Positions 9,489 to 18,140 of a stretch of DNA of 64,000 bases are shown here, one piece after another (the stretch's first letter is position 1; each line of letters opens with the position of its first letter). The position numbers and the translations under genes are program-made. Origin of the DNA: an uncultured Bacillota bacterium (lineage in GTDB: Bacteria; Bacillota_I; Bacilli_A; RFN20; CAG-826); assembly GCA_949293555.1 (NCBI GenBank), contig CASFDV010000003.1:282348-346347 (forward strand). The letters run 5' to 3'. The notes below the pieces were generated by a model. The model ran no database searches. It saw only the letters and a program-made list of their open reading frames with translations, and was not told the origin of the DNA.

Positions 9489-10383
9489 CGAGCGCTTCCT
9501 CGAAGTCCTGGGGGAGGGGGGCCTCGAAGCTCATCTCCCCCTTTTCCGGATGGAGGAGGGTGAGCCTTGCCGCGTGGAGGAGCTGCCCCTTGCCGAAGAG
9601 GGTCCTGTTCCCTTTCCCATAGAGGGGGTCCCCCTCCACGGGATGGCCGATCGCCTCCATGTGGACGCGGATCTGGTGGGTCCTTCCCGTCTTCAGCCTC
9701 AGGCGGAGGAGCGAGTGCCCCTTGAACTCCTCGATCACCTCGAAGTCCGTGACGGAAGGCTTCCCGTCCCTCCTAACCGCGAAGCGGAGGGGATCCCCCT
9801 CCTTCCGCCCGATGGGAAGGTCGACGTGGCCCTCCTTCCCCGGGAAGCGCCCGAGGACGAGCGCGAGGTACTCGCGCCTCATCCTGTGGGTCCGGGCCTC
9901 CTCCTGGAGGAGGCGGAAGGCGCGCTCGCTCTTGGCGATGCAAAGGAGCCCCGTCGTGTCCTTGTCGATCCGGTGGACGAGCCCGGGGCGGAGCCCTCCT
10001 TCCTCCTCCTGGGGAAGCCTCCCGTAGCGGAAGGCGAGGGCGTTCGCCAAAGTCCCCGAGGGATGGCCCGCGCCCGGGTGGACGGAGAGCCCCCGGGGCT
10101 TGTTCACGACGAGGATGTCCTCGTCCTCGTAGACGATGTCGAGGGGGATGTCCTCCGCGACGAGCCTTGAGGGATTATCGGTAGAGAACTGGTAGTTTAC
10201 CTTCTCCCATTCCGAGACGATGTAGTGGGCGTTTCTTTCCTTTCCGTCCACGAGCGCGCCTCCAAGCTTGATGAGGCGCTGGACCTCGCTTCGGGAACGG
10301 TCCTTGAGCCTCCCGGAAAGCACCTTGTCGAGGCGCTTGCCCGCCTCCTCGGGGGTGACGAGGAAGGAGCCTTCCTCCCTCAC
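9466..10383 (-). CDS. rluD: 23S rRNA pseudouridine synthase (RluD family)
   Basis: The 305-aa enzyme isomerises uridines in 23S rRNA. An N-terminal S4 RNA-binding domain (EAGKRLDKVLSGRL, SRSEVQRLIKLGGALVDG) precedes the catalytic domain with the diagnostic GLVHRIDKDTTGLL motif, whose Asp is the catalytic residue, and TGRTHQIRVHMEAIGHPV. The start is GTG at 10381-10383, overlapping the lspA stop as GTGA; longer readings upstream are the wrong frame of lspA. It is the last gene of ileS-lspA-rluD, an arrangement common in Firmicutes. The paralogue (RluC or RluD type) cannot be fixed without alignment, but position next to lspA favours the YlyB/RluD type. Confidence 0.9.
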   Translation of the reverse strand: MREEGSFLVTPEEAGKRLDKVLSGRLKDRSRSEVQRLIKLGGALVDGKERNAHYIVSEWEKVNYQFSTDNPSRLVAEDIPLDIVYEDEDILVVNKPRGLSVHPGAGHPSGTLANALAFRYGRLPQEEEGGLRPGLVHRIDKDTTGLLCIAKSERAFRLLQEEARTHRMRREYLALVLGRFPGKEGHVDLPIGRKEGDPLRFAVRRDGKPSVTDFEVIEEFKGHSLLRLRLKTGRTHQIRVHMEAIGHPVEGDPLYGKGNRTLFGKGQLLHAARLTLLHPEKGEMSFEAPLPQDFEEALATLRASR

Positions 10384-11009
10384 TCCTTCCCTCCTTCCCT
10401 CCCTTCCTTGACCATGCGGACGAGGATAAGGACGATAGCGAGGAAGATCGAGACGACGAGGAAGGCGTCGGCGAGGTTGAAGACGGCGAAGGGCGCCTTG
10501 TCCGGCCCGAAGAGGTAGCACTCGACGAAGTCCACGACCCCGTTGAAGCCGACGACGTTCGTCCAGTAGAAGGCGCGGTCGATCCCGTTCCCCAAGGCGC
10601 CGGCGAAGGCCATCGCGAAGAGGACGTTCGCGAAAGGGTCGTCCTTGTGGAGGTGGCGGAGCCAGAAGTAAAGGATGAGGAACGTCCCGAGGAAGCTGAC
10701 CCCGGCGAAGATCCCCCTTGCCCAGGGGGCCCCGTCCCCGATCCCGAAGGCCATCCCCTCGTTGAAGGTGAGGTGGAAGTAGAGGAAGCCGGGGATGACC
10801 TCCGCCTTCCCCCCGACGATGGTCCCGGAGGAAGTCGGCTCCCCCAGGGTCCAGACCACGATCCACTTCGAAAGGAGGTCGAGGAGGAAGAGGGCCGGGG
10901 CGAGCCAGAGGGCGCTCCGGAGGATGCCCTTCCCATCATGCGGGAAGGGCGGGATCCTGAGGGCGAGGGAAAGCCTCTCCCTGAGGCTCCCTTCCTTGCG
11001 GACGCCCAT
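10380..11009 (-). CDS. lspA: Prolipoprotein signal peptidase
   Basis: LspA cleaves signal peptides of diacylglyceryl-modified lipoproteins, and this window encodes several (LLSSC, LLPSC and LAGC lipoboxes). At 209 aa it is longer than the usual 150-180, owing to an N-terminal charged segment of about 35 residues before the first helix. Four membrane helices are visible. The catalytic Asp motifs are present as GNGIDRAFY and FNLADAFLV, together with the conserved FNEGMAFG. The ATG overlaps the ileS stop by one base (TGATG), so translation is probably coupled to ileS. Confidence 0.92.
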   Translation of the reverse strand: MGVRKEGSLRERLSLALRIPPFPHDGKGILRSALWLAPALFLLDLLSKWIVVWTLGEPTSSGTIVGGKAEVIPGFLYFHLTFNEGMAFGIGDGAPWARGIFAGVSFLGTFLILYFWLRHLHKDDPFANVLFAMAFAGALGNGIDRAFYWTNVVGFNGVVDFVECYLFGPDKAPFAVFNLADAFLVVSIFLAIVLILVRMVKEGREGGKE

Positions 11010-13705
11010 CAGCGCTCCTCCTTTAGGGCCTCAAGGCAGCGGAGGCACACCTTCTCCCCCTCCCATTCCGCGGCAAGGGGGACCCTCCTCCTGCAGCGGG
11101 GGCACTTCCCTTCCTGGGAAGGGGCGACCTCGGGCTTCCCCGGGCCTTCCCTGAGGGCGACCCTGCTCACGAGCAGGAGGCGCGAGAGCTCCTCCTCCCC
11201 GAGCGAGCGGGCGAGAGATAGCTCCTCCCCCTCCAGGGGCAGGAGGATCTCCGCGTCCTGGCTCGCGCCGACCTCCTTCTCCGCGCGCGCCTCCTCGATC
11301 GCCTTCGTCGCCTTCTCGCGGAGCGAAAGGAAGAGGGAGTATTCGCGGAGGTCCTTCCCGTCGGGCTCCTCGATTCCCGGGAAGCGCTCGAGGGCGAGGA
11401 ACTCCTTCCTCTTCCCTGGGGGAAGGGGGAGGGCGCGGTAACACTCCTCCATCGTGAAGGGGAGGATGGGCGCAAGGAGGAGGGTCAGCCCATGGGCGAT
11501 CTCCATGAGGGTCTTCCTTATGGCGCCTCTTCTTGGGGAAGAAAGGCTATCGCAGTAAAGGGAGTCCTTGGCGACGTCGAGGTAGAAGCCCGAGAGGTCG
11601 GTGAGGAAGGAAAGGACGTCCTGGAGGAGGAGGGGGAAGGAGAAGGAGCGGTACTCCTCCCTCCCCTTCTTCATGAGGCGGAGGAAGGAGGCCCTGGCCC
11701 AGCGGTCCGCGGGGCCCATGAGCGAAGGCTCCTCCTCGCGATAGCCGTCCAGCGAGGAAAGGAGGAAGCGCATCGCGTTCCGGATCTTCCGGTACTGGTC
11801 CCCGACCGCCTTCATCGCCGTCTCGCCGATGCGGACGTCCGCGACGAAGCTCACCCCCGCCGCCCAAAGGCGGAGGAGGTCGGCCCCCATCTCGTCGGCA
11901 ACCTTGCTCGGGTCGATGCCGTTCCCCTTGCTCTTGCTCATCTTCTGCCAGCTCTCGTCCATGACCCAGCCGTGGGTGAGGCAGCGTCGGAAGGAAGGGT
12001 GCCCCGTCAGGGCGACGGAAAGGGTGAGCGAGCTGTTGAACCAGCCCCGGTACTGGTCGTTCCCCTCGAGATATAGGTCCGCGGGGCACTTCATCCCCCG
12101 GCCCTCCAGGACCGCGCGCCAGGAGGAGCCGCTGTCGAACCAGACGTCCATGATGTCCTTCTCCTTGGAGACGCCCTCGGGGTCATATCCCTCCGGCAGG
12201 AAGTAGGAGGCCTCCTTCTCGAACCAGACGTCGCTCCCTTCCTCGCGGAAGATGCGGGCGATCTTCTCGAAGACGGGCTTCTCGAGGAGGGGCTCCCCGC
12301 CCTTCCCGTAGAGGATCGGGAGGGGCACGCCCCACGCCCTTTGGCGGGAGATGCACCAGTCGGCCCTCTCCTCGATCATCCCGCGCATCTTCTCCTTGCC
12401 CCACTCCGGGGTCCAGACGACCTCGTCCAAGGACTTGAGGAGCTCCTCGCGGATCGGCTCGATCGAGCAGAACCACTGGGGGGTCGCGCGGAAGATGACG
12501 GGCGTGTGGGTGCGCCAGTCGTGGGGGTAGCTGTGGACGATGTCCACTTCCTTGAGGAGGTGGCCCGACTCCTCGAGGAGCTCGATGACCTTGCCGTTCG
12601 CCTCCTCGTAGAAGAGGCCGTCCAGGGGATCCCCTTCCCCGAGGCGGAGCACCCCTTCCCCGTCCACGGGGCAGAAGGGATGGATGCCGTAGGGAAGGCA
12701 GGCGTTGTAGTCGTCCGTCCCGTGGTCGGGCGCGGTGTGGACGCAGCCCGTCCCCGCCTCCTTCGTCACGTAGTTGTTGACGATGAGGGGCGAGCGCCTC
12801 CCCGGATAGAGGGGATGGACGGCCTTGAGCCCCTCGAGCTCCTTCCCCTTGAAGGAGCGAAGGAGGCGGCACTCCCCGAGCCCGAGCGTCTCCCTGAGGG
12901 ACGGGAGGAGGTCCTGGAGGAAGAGGAAGGTTCCCTTTTCCGTCTCGTAGAAGCCGTAGTCGAAGCGCGGGTTCAAGGTGATCGCGAGGTCGGCGGGGAT
13001 CGTCCAGGGGGTCGTCGTCCAGACGAGGACCTTCGCCCCCTCGGGGACCCTCTCGTCCTGCTCGAGGTCGAAGGAGACGTAGATCGTCCGCGCGGGCACG
13101 TCCTTGTACTCGACCTCGGCCTCGGCGAGCGCGGACTCGCTCGCCGGGCTCCAGTAGACGGGCTTCACGCCGCGCCTTACGAGCCCCTTGAGGGCGAGCT
13201 CCCCGAAAAGGAGCACCTGGTCGGCCTCGTAGTCCTTCTGGAGGGTGAGGTAGGGATGGCCGAAGTCGGCGAGGATCCCGAGGCGCCTCACCTGCTCCTT
13301 CTGGCGCTCCACCTGCTGGAGGGCGTACTCCCGGCACTTCCTCCGGAACTCGGGGACGGACACCTTCTTCCGGTCGACCCCGGAGCGGGCCACCTGGACC
13401 TCGATCGGGAGGCCGTGGGTGTCCCAGCCCGGGACGAAGGGGGTGCGATAGCCCTCCATCGCCTTGCTCCTCACGACGAAGTCCTTGAGGAGGCGGTTCA
13501 TCATGTGGCCGCAGTGGATGTCGCCGTTGGCGTAGGGCGGGCCGTCGTGGAGGAGGTACTCCTCCGCGCCAACCCTCTCGGAAAGGAGGCGCTCGTAAAG
13601 CCTCCCTTCCTCCCATTCCTTGAGGAGGGAGGGCTCCTTGCGGGGGAGGTTCCCCCGCATCTCGAAGCCCGTGCTCCCCATGTGGAGGGTGTCCTTCAGT
13701 CCCAT
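11009..13705 (-). CDS. ileS: Isoleucyl-tRNA synthetase
   Basis: This 898-aa class I synthetase charges tRNA-Ile. The HIGH-type motif reads HCGH within GDIHCGHMMNRLLKDF, and the KMSKS loop appears as QKMSKSKGNGIDPSKV. The editing CP1 insertion contains the usual TTTPWT segment (LVWTTTPWTIPADLA). The C-terminus ends in a zinc-binding module, CPRC followed 17 residues later by CLRC, typical of the bacterial type-1 enzyme. Expression is controlled by the T-box leader immediately upstream. It heads ileS-lspA-rluD. Confidence 0.96.
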   Translation of the reverse strand: MGLKDTLHMGSTGFEMRGNLPRKEPSLLKEWEEGRLYERLLSERVGAEEYLLHDGPPYANGDIHCGHMMNRLLKDFVVRSKAMEGYRTPFVPGWDTHGLPIEVQVARSGVDRKKVSVPEFRRKCREYALQQVERQKEQVRRLGILADFGHPYLTLQKDYEADQVLLFGELALKGLVRRGVKPVYWSPASESALAEAEVEYKDVPARTIYVSFDLEQDERVPEGAKVLVWTTTPWTIPADLAITLNPRFDYGFYETEKGTFLFLQDLLPSLRETLGLGECRLLRSFKGKELEGLKAVHPLYPGRRSPLIVNNYVTKEAGTGCVHTAPDHGTDDYNACLPYGIHPFCPVDGEGVLRLGEGDPLDGLFYEEANGKVIELLEESGHLLKEVDIVHSYPHDWRTHTPVIFRATPQWFCSIEPIREELLKSLDEVVWTPEWGKEKMRGMIEERADWCISRQRAWGVPLPILYGKGGEPLLEKPVFEKIARIFREEGSDVWFEKEASYFLPEGYDPEGVSKEKDIMDVWFDSGSSWRAVLEGRGMKCPADLYLEGNDQYRGWFNSSLTLSVALTGHPSFRRCLTHGWVMDESWQKMSKSKGNGIDPSKVADEMGADLLRLWAAGVSFVADVRIGETAMKAVGDQYRKIRNAMRFLLSSLDGYREEEPSLMGPADRWARASFLRLMKKGREEYRSFSFPLLLQDVLSFLTDLSGFYLDVAKDSLYCDSLSSPRRGAIRKTLMEIAHGLTLLLAPILPFTMEECYRALPLPPGKRKEFLALERFPGIEEPDGKDLREYSLFLSLREKATKAIEEARAEKEVGASQDAEILLPLEGEELSLARSLGEEELSRLLLVSRVALREGPGKPEVAPSQEGKCPRCRRRVPLAAEWEGEKVCLRCLEALKEER

Positions 13706-13930
13706 GTCGCTCCTTTCCCCGCGAAAAGGAAAGCGCCCCGAAGGGCGCTTCCGCGCGGTGCCACCTTCTTCGAGGGGAATCCTCCCCTCGCGCTCTTCCC
13801 GATAACGCCGGGCGCGGCCCCCCTACTCCGTTCAGGGGGCGGGCTCCGCGGTGATGGCCTTTCGCATGCCCCGTTCTCATCCAGGGGGCTCTCTCATGCT
13901 CGCTACTCGGTCGTGTCCGCTTCCTGGCCG
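13706..13930 (-). promoter_or_regulatory. T-box leader of ileS
   Basis: The minus strand carries the T-box core GGTGGCACCGCG at about 13755-13767. A GC-rich hairpin follows (GCGCCC, TTCG, GGGCGC at 13733-13750), trailed by a T-rich run, which is a terminator competing with the antiterminator. Further upstream are stem-loops typical of stem I. A candidate specifier AUC (Ile), followed by A, lies at 13853-13855. Uncharged tRNA-Ile would stabilise the antiterminator and turn on ileS-lspA-rluD. The core motif is direct sequence evidence; the specifier assignment is inference. Confidence 0.85.
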
Positions 13931-13936
13931 ATGGTG

Positions 13937-13965
13937 AGTCTACGTAAGCGCGGGCGCGCTTGCAA
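13937..13965 (-). promoter_or_regulatory. Promoter of the ileS T-box transcript
   Basis: Minus-strand TTGCAA (13960-13965) and TAGACT (13937-13942) are separated by 17 bp, directly after the ftsZ stop. This places the start of the T-box RNA near 13930. Confidence 0.6.
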
Positions 13966-13968
13966 GGG

Positions 13969-15099
13969 CTACTGCCCCTCGTCCCGCGCCTTCCGGAGGA
14001 AATCCGGGAGGATCGAGGAGAGGACGTCCTCCTCCCCGGCCTTCTCCTCCTCTTCCTCGCCCTCGGGCGGGAGGACGGGGTCGGGGAGCCTCACCGCGGG
14101 AGGGGCGGTGAAGTCGTACTCGCTCGAGAAGTCGCTGGCGATGACGGCGACGATGAGGGTGTCGGTGAGGTTGGCGTTGATGGAGACGCCGAACTTGATG
14201 TCGATCGCGCCCCCGGCCTGCTCGTTGATGCGCCGGACGCACTCCTGGGCCTCGTAGAGGGTGACGCCGGTCCCGCAGGTGACGGCGCATATGGCCCTCC
14301 GCGCCCCCGAGATCGAGGCCTCGAGGAGGCGGGAGCTGAGGGCGCTGTTGGCCGCTTCCTGCGCCTTCTGGGGCCCTTGCCCCTCCCCGTAGCCGATGAG
14401 GGCGATGCCCGAGTCCTTGAGGGTGCTCTTCACGTCGGCGAAGTCGAGGTTGACGATCGAGGGCACGAGGATGAGGTCGGCGACCGTCTTCACGGAGCGC
14501 GAGAGGATGTTGTCGCTCAGGGAGAAGGCCTGGTCGATGGGGGCGTTCCCCGAGTCCATCAGGAGCTTGTCGTTGCTCACGATGATGATGGAGTCGACGG
14601 CGCCCTTGAGCTTGTTGAGCCCCTCGATCGCGTTGCTGGTGCGCTTGGGGCCCTCGAAGCCGAAGGGCCTGGTGACGATGGCGATCGTGAGGGCGCCCTC
14701 CTCCTTGGCGATCCGGGCGATGACGGGCGAGGCCCCGGTGCCCGTCCCCTTCCCGAGCCCGGCGGCGACGAACACCATGTCGGCCTTCTTGCCCCCGCAC
14801 TCGTCCCCGCGGATGATGGCGCGGATCTCTTCCTCGCTTTGTTTCGCGGCCTCTTCCCCGACGGAAGGGTCGCCCCCGGCCCCGAGCCCTTCCGTCACCT
14901 TCGTCCCGAGCGGGATGCGGTGGGGCGCCTTGGAGGTGGCAAGCGCCTGGCGGTCGGTGTTGCACACGTAGAACTCGACGTTCTCGATATGGTCGTCGAT
15001 CATGCGGTTGACGGCGTTGTTGCCCGCGCCGCCCACGCCGATGACGAGGATGCGGGCGACGGGCCCGAAGTCGTCGATGTCGAACGCTCTATCTTCCAT
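13969..15099 (-). CDS. ftsZ: Cell division GTPase FtsZ
   Basis: FtsZ polymerises into the cytokinetic ring. The 376-aa protein has the nucleotide-binding segments GVGGAGNNAVNRM near the N-terminus, the tubulin signature as GLGKGTGTGASPV, and the T7 synergy region GVSINANLTDTL. A Glu/Pro-rich linker follows, ending in the conserved C-terminal peptide ILPDFLRKARDEG that binds FtsA. It begins 4 nt after ftsA, with GGGAAGGGAGAA upstream. ftsA and ftsZ seem to be transcribed separately from mraZ-rsmH-ftsL, because a terminator separates them. Confidence 0.97.
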   Translation of the reverse strand: MEDRAFDIDDFGPVARILVIGVGGAGNNAVNRMIDDHIENVEFYVCNTDRQALATSKAPHRIPLGTKVTEGLGAGGDPSVGEEAAKQSEEEIRAIIRGDECGGKKADMVFVAAGLGKGTGTGASPVIARIAKEEGALTIAIVTRPFGFEGPKRTSNAIEGLNKLKGAVDSIIIVSNDKLLMDSGNAPIDQAFSLSDNILSRSVKTVADLILVPSIVNLDFADVKSTLKDSGIALIGYGEGQGPQKAQEAANSALSSRLLEASISGARRAICAVTCGTGVTLYEAQECVRRINEQAGGAIDIKFGVSINANLTDTLIVAVIASDFSSEYDFTAPPAVRLPDPVLPPEGEEEEEKAGEEDVLSSILPDFLRKARDEGQ

Positions 15100-15103
15100 T
15101 TTC

Positions 15104-16315
15104 CTATTCTCCCTTCCCGGCCCGGCTCAGGGTGCTGACCCCGGCGTAGCCTTCCTCCATGGTCCCGCGGTAGGCCCCGCGGGCGGCGATCGCCCCCAGG
15201 AGGGGGATGAGCCCCGGGTCCATGGCCCCGGGGACGTCTGGCATGAGGGTCCTGGCGGACGAGACGCGCGGGAGCGAAAGCCTCCCGAGCTCCTCCGCGA
15301 GCCCCCGGAGGAGGGCGCCCCGCCCTCCGAGGAGGAGGGGGACCTTCATCTCCTGCGGGAGGCGCGCGCTTTCCGCGATCTGGAGGAGCGGGGCGCGGAG
15401 CCGTTCGCCGTAGGTCTTCAGAAAGCGACGGATGCTCTCGTCGAGGGCGTCCTGGTAGAGGGGGCGCCCCTCCTTCTCGAGGAGCGGCTCCTCGTGCTTC
15501 CACCTCTTCCCCACGAGCCCGCGCCTCTCCTTGAGGAGGGAAGCCTCCTCATGGGTCAGCTGGAGCTCGCGGGCGAGGTGGTCGGTGAGGTCCTCGCTCC
15601 CGAGGTCGAAGTAGCTCGCGGCGAAGGGCTTCCCCTTCCCCACGAGGGTCATGACGGTGCGCCGGGCGCCGATGTCGCAGTAGAAGTAGGCGTCGGGGAC
15701 GTCCGGCTCCCCTTCCAGGAGGCAGGAGGAGGCGTAGCTCTCGACGAAGAGCTGCTCGACCCGGAAGCCGGCGCTCTCGACGAGCTGGCGGTAGTTCACC
15801 ACGAGGGACTCCGGAAGGACATGGAGCATCGCCTTCATCGTGAGGACGTCGGAGCGCCTTCCGATCGGGGGCTTCCTGGAGATGGTGCCGTCCGATAGGA
15901 GGAAGCACTCCGGTACGATGTCGACGAGGCGGTAGCCGTCGGGGATCCTTTCCTTGCGGACGAGCGTGTGGACGTTGCTCACGTCCAGCTGCCCGATGAC
16001 GTCGTCCCCGCTCACCACGTGCGTCCCTTTCTCGCACTGGAAGACGGCGAGGGAGAGGGAAGGGAGGAGGAGCACCGCGCTCCCGGAGTCGAGCTTCGCC
16101 CCCAGCTGGTCCTCCTCCCGCTCGCGGAAGGAGCGGAGCACCTGGCGGATGGCCTTGGTCTCCTCCTCCGTGTTCTTCCCGGGATGGAAGGGGCAGGGCA
16201 AGGGCCGCTCGGCCTTGTGGACGGGGACGGGGCGCCCGCCCCGCGCGTAGCCCGCCAGGTACTTGACCGAGCCCGTCCCGATCTCGATCGCCGCCGTGTA
16301 TTTCGTCGCGCTCAT
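15104..16315 (-). CDS. ftsA: Cell division protein FtsA
   Basis: FtsA is an actin-like ATPase that tethers FtsZ to the membrane. The 403-aa protein shows the actin-fold phosphate-1 motif AIEIGTGSVKYLAG, the phosphate-2 region YCDIGARRTVMTLV and the adenosine motif LLLGGRGALLRGLAEELG, with the SHS2/1C insertion between. The C-terminal amphipathic membrane-targeting helix is not obvious; the protein ends VSTLSRAGKGE, so membrane attachment may be unusual. It lies directly upstream of ftsZ. A GGAG ribosome site about 10 nt upstream supports the ATG at 16315. Confidence 0.9.
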   Translation of the reverse strand: MSATKYTAAIEIGTGSVKYLAGYARGGRPVPVHKAERPLPCPFHPGKNTEEETKAIRQVLRSFREREEDQLGAKLDSGSAVLLLPSLSLAVFQCEKGTHVVSGDDVIGQLDVSNVHTLVRKERIPDGYRLVDIVPECFLLSDGTISRKPPIGRRSDVLTMKAMLHVLPESLVVNYRQLVESAGFRVEQLFVESYASSCLLEGEPDVPDAYFYCDIGARRTVMTLVGKGKPFAASYFDLGSEDLTDHLARELQLTHEEASLLKERRGLVGKRWKHEEPLLEKEGRPLYQDALDESIRRFLKTYGERLRAPLLQIAESARLPQEMKVPLLLGGRGALLRGLAEELGRLSLPRVSSARTLMPDVPGAMDPGLIPLLGAIAARGAYRGTMEEGYAGVSTLSRAGKGE

Positions 16316-16404
16316 ATTTCCTTGGCTCCTATCTTAAGATAGGACTCCTTGCGATTCAACTAGGTCCTTGATAGGAAACTAGTAGTTTTCTAGTTATGCC
16401 TCCC

Positions 16405-16437
16405 ATGAAAAAAGGGACGCCTTCCGACGTCCCTTCA
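16405..16437 (-). terminator. Intrinsic terminator after ftsL-like gene
   Basis: On the minus strand GGGACG and CGTCCC flank an 8-nt loop and are followed by six T residues. It sits between the ftsL-like gene and ftsA, so ftsA-ftsZ need their own promoter within 16316-16404. A second GC hairpin (CCTGCCGG/CCGGCAGG) precedes it. The 16316-16486 gap holds no gene. Confidence 0.75.
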
Positions 16438-16486
16438 TTCCTCCTGCCGGAAGGAGAGGCCGGCAGGAGGGAGGAACGGGCTGGTT

Positions 16487-16720
16487 CTACTCGCCCGGGG
16501 AGAGGAGAGGCTCCTCCTCCCCTTCGCGTCCCTCCTCTTCCCCGCGCTCGGAGGTTTCCTCGACCGCCTTGGCCTGGGCGAGGCGGTAGCTGATGCCGAC
16601 GGGGATCGCCGCGGCGCCGGCGAGCGAAAGGAAGAGAAGCCCCAGGAGGCAGGTCGCCCGGAGGCGGTAGTAGAGGCGGCGGTGGCCGGTCTTCTCGAGC
16701 TTGTCCTTCATCATGATCAT
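16487..16720 (-). CDS. ftsL: FtsL-like small membrane division protein
   Basis: The 77-aa protein has a short basic cytoplasmic N-terminus (MIMMKDKLEKTGHRR), one membrane helix near residues 22-46 and an acidic Glu-rich extracytoplasmic tail. It occupies the exact ftsL position between rsmH and ftsA. Its ATG overlaps the rsmH stop as ATGA and has AGGAGG 8 nt upstream. It is shorter than usual FtsL (about 110 aa) and lacks an evident leucine-zipper coiled coil. The assignment therefore rests on position and topology, not on sequence similarity. Confidence 0.55.
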   Translation of the reverse strand: MIMMKDKLEKTGHRRLYYRLRATCLLGLLFLSLAGAAAIPVGISYRLAQAKAVEETSERGEEEGREGEEEPLLSPGE

Positions 16721-17646
16721 GGGCGGATCCTCCTGATGGCACGGAGCTTGGCGCTCTTGGCGCGGCGGTTCCGTTCGACTTCCTCCTCGCTTGGGAGGAT
16801 GGGGCGCGGCGTGAGGTCCTCGAAGGAAGGGACCTCGTCGACGGGATGGTGGCGGGATCCCTCGACCCTTGATAGGGCGCGGAAGCGCCTCTTCACGAGC
16901 CGGTCCTCGAGGGAATGGAAGGTGATGATGGCGGCGACTCCCCCGACATCGAGCGCCTCGGGGATGTCCCGGAGCATGTCCTCTAGCGCCCCGAGCTCGT
17001 CGTTGACGGCGATCCTTAGCGCCTGGAAGGTTTGCTTCGCCGGATGCCCCTTCCCGTGGATGCCCTTCGGCCCCTTGGCCTCGCGGACGAGGTCCACGAG
17101 CTCCCCGGTCGTCCTCACGGGACGCCCTTCCTCCCTCCTCCGGGCGATGAGGCGGGCGATCTTTGAGGCGTCATGCTCCTCCCCGTACTCGAGGAGGATC
17201 TTCCGGAGCGAGCGCTCGTCGAGCTCCTCCAGGAGGCGGGCGGCGCTCTTTCCCTTCCCGGGGTCCATCCTCATGTCGAGGGGGGCGTCCGTCCTATAGG
17301 AGAAGCCCCGCTCCCCTTCGTCGAACTGAGGGCTGCTCACCCCGAGGTCGGCGAGGATCCCGTCGACCTTCCCAACCCCTCGGGAACGGATTTCCCCGAG
17401 GAAGTCCCGGAAGTTCGCCTTGATGGCCTCGTGCTCCCCGGGGAAGGAAGCGAGGCGTCTCCCGCCTTCCTCGATGGCCTCGGGGTCGACGTCGAAGGAG
17501 AGAAGCCTTCCCTTTCCCTCGAGCCGGCGGAGGATCTCCTCCGAGTGGCCGCCTCTTCCAAGAGTCAGGTCGAGGTAGGTCCCCCCGGGACGGACGTCGA
17601 GGAGGCGGAGCGCCTCCTTGAGGAGGACCGGCTCATGGGCGCCCAT
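16717..17646 (-). CDS. rsmH: 16S rRNA m4C1402 methyltransferase RsmH
   Basis: RsmH (MraW) N4-methylates C1402 of 16S rRNA using S-adenosylmethionine. The 309-aa protein starts GAHEPVLLKEALRLL, with the SAM-binding LDLTLGRGGHSEEIL, then GILADLGVSSPQFD and GFSYRTDAPLDMRMD. The C-terminal segment ITFHSLEDRLVKRRF is also characteristic. It overlaps the 3' end of mraZ by 14 bp and the ftsL-like gene by 4 bp, so the three are a tight operon. Confidence 0.96.
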   Translation of the reverse strand: MGAHEPVLLKEALRLLDVRPGGTYLDLTLGRGGHSEEILRRLEGKGRLLSFDVDPEAIEEGGRRLASFPGEHEAIKANFRDFLGEIRSRGVGKVDGILADLGVSSPQFDEGERGFSYRTDAPLDMRMDPGKGKSAARLLEELDERSLRKILLEYGEEHDASKIARLIARRREEGRPVRTTGELVDLVREAKGPKGIHGKGHPAKQTFQALRIAVNDELGALEDMLRDIPEALDVGGVAAIITFHSLEDRLVKRRFRALSRVEGSRHHPVDEVPSFEDLTPRPILPSEEEVERNRRAKSAKLRAIRRIRP

Positions 17647-18076
17647 TGCGGGACACCCTTTCCGCGAGCTCCTCGAAGCCCGGCGCCTTCTTCGCGAGGT
17701 AGTCGTCGTACGCCTTCTGGTCCCACACCTCGAAGTGGTCGAGGGCGCCGATGATGGCGACCTCCGTCCCGATCTGGAGGCGGCGCAGGAGCTCCGTCGG
17801 GAGCTGGGCGCGGCCGTGGGAGTCGACCTGGAGGGGTTCGACGCTTGCGGCGCTGAGCCTCACGTAGTCGCGGGCGTCCTGGTCGAGGTAGTCCCGCCCC
17901 TCGAGCTCGGAGAGCTTCTTCTGGAAGCCTTCCTCGTCGTAGACGGCAAGGGCCCCGTCGAAGCCCTGGAGGGCGAAAAGGGTCGCGCCGGGGGCGAACT
18001 TCGCCAGGCGCGAGGGGATCTGGAGGCGCCGCTTCTCGTCGAGCGAGCGGCTATAGGTCCCGAAATACTTTCCCAC
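17633..18076 (-). CDS. mraZ: Transcriptional regulator MraZ
   Basis: MraZ is a DNA-binding ring protein (two AbrB/SpoVT-like halves) that controls the division cluster, including its own gene. The sequence begins VGKYFGTYSRSLDEKRRLQIP, matching the family's GxYxHxLDxKGRL opening, and has the second repeat (YVRLSAASVEPLQVDSHGRAQLP). I choose GTG at 18074-18076 (147 aa, normal length), with GAGGTGGGA upstream. The ATG at 18095-18097 directly follows the -10 box and so cannot be transcribed with a leader. The start codon lies inside the proximal copy of a GTGGGA repeat, a likely MraZ operator. Confidence 0.88.
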   Translation of the reverse strand: MGKYFGTYSRSLDEKRRLQIPSRLAKFAPGATLFALQGFDGALAVYDEEGFQKKLSELEGRDYLDQDARDYVRLSAASVEPLQVDSHGRAQLPTELLRRLQIGTEVAIIGALDHFEVWDQKAYDDYLAKKAPGFEELAERVSRNGRP

Positions 18077-18086
18077 TTCTTCCCAC
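18071..18086 (-). promoter_or_regulatory. Candidate MraZ box
   Basis: Two direct copies of GTGGGA on the minus strand (18081-18086 and 18071-18076) are spaced by 10 bp. They overlap the ribosome site and start codon of mraZ. TGGG-type direct repeats are the known binding sites of enterobacterial MraZ, so autoregulation is plausible. Only two copies are seen. Confidence 0.45.
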
Positions 18087-18097
18087 CTCGCGCACAT

Positions 18098-18127
18098 AGG
18101 ATAGTGCATTGCCCCCGTTCCTTCCAA
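18098..18127 (-). promoter_or_regulatory. mraZ promoter
   Basis: Minus-strand TTGGAA (18122-18127) and TATCCT (18098-18103) are separated by 18 bp. Transcription would start near 18091, giving a leader of about 15 nt before GTG 18076. Confidence 0.55.
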
Positions 18128-18140
18128 GGGATTTCGGACG

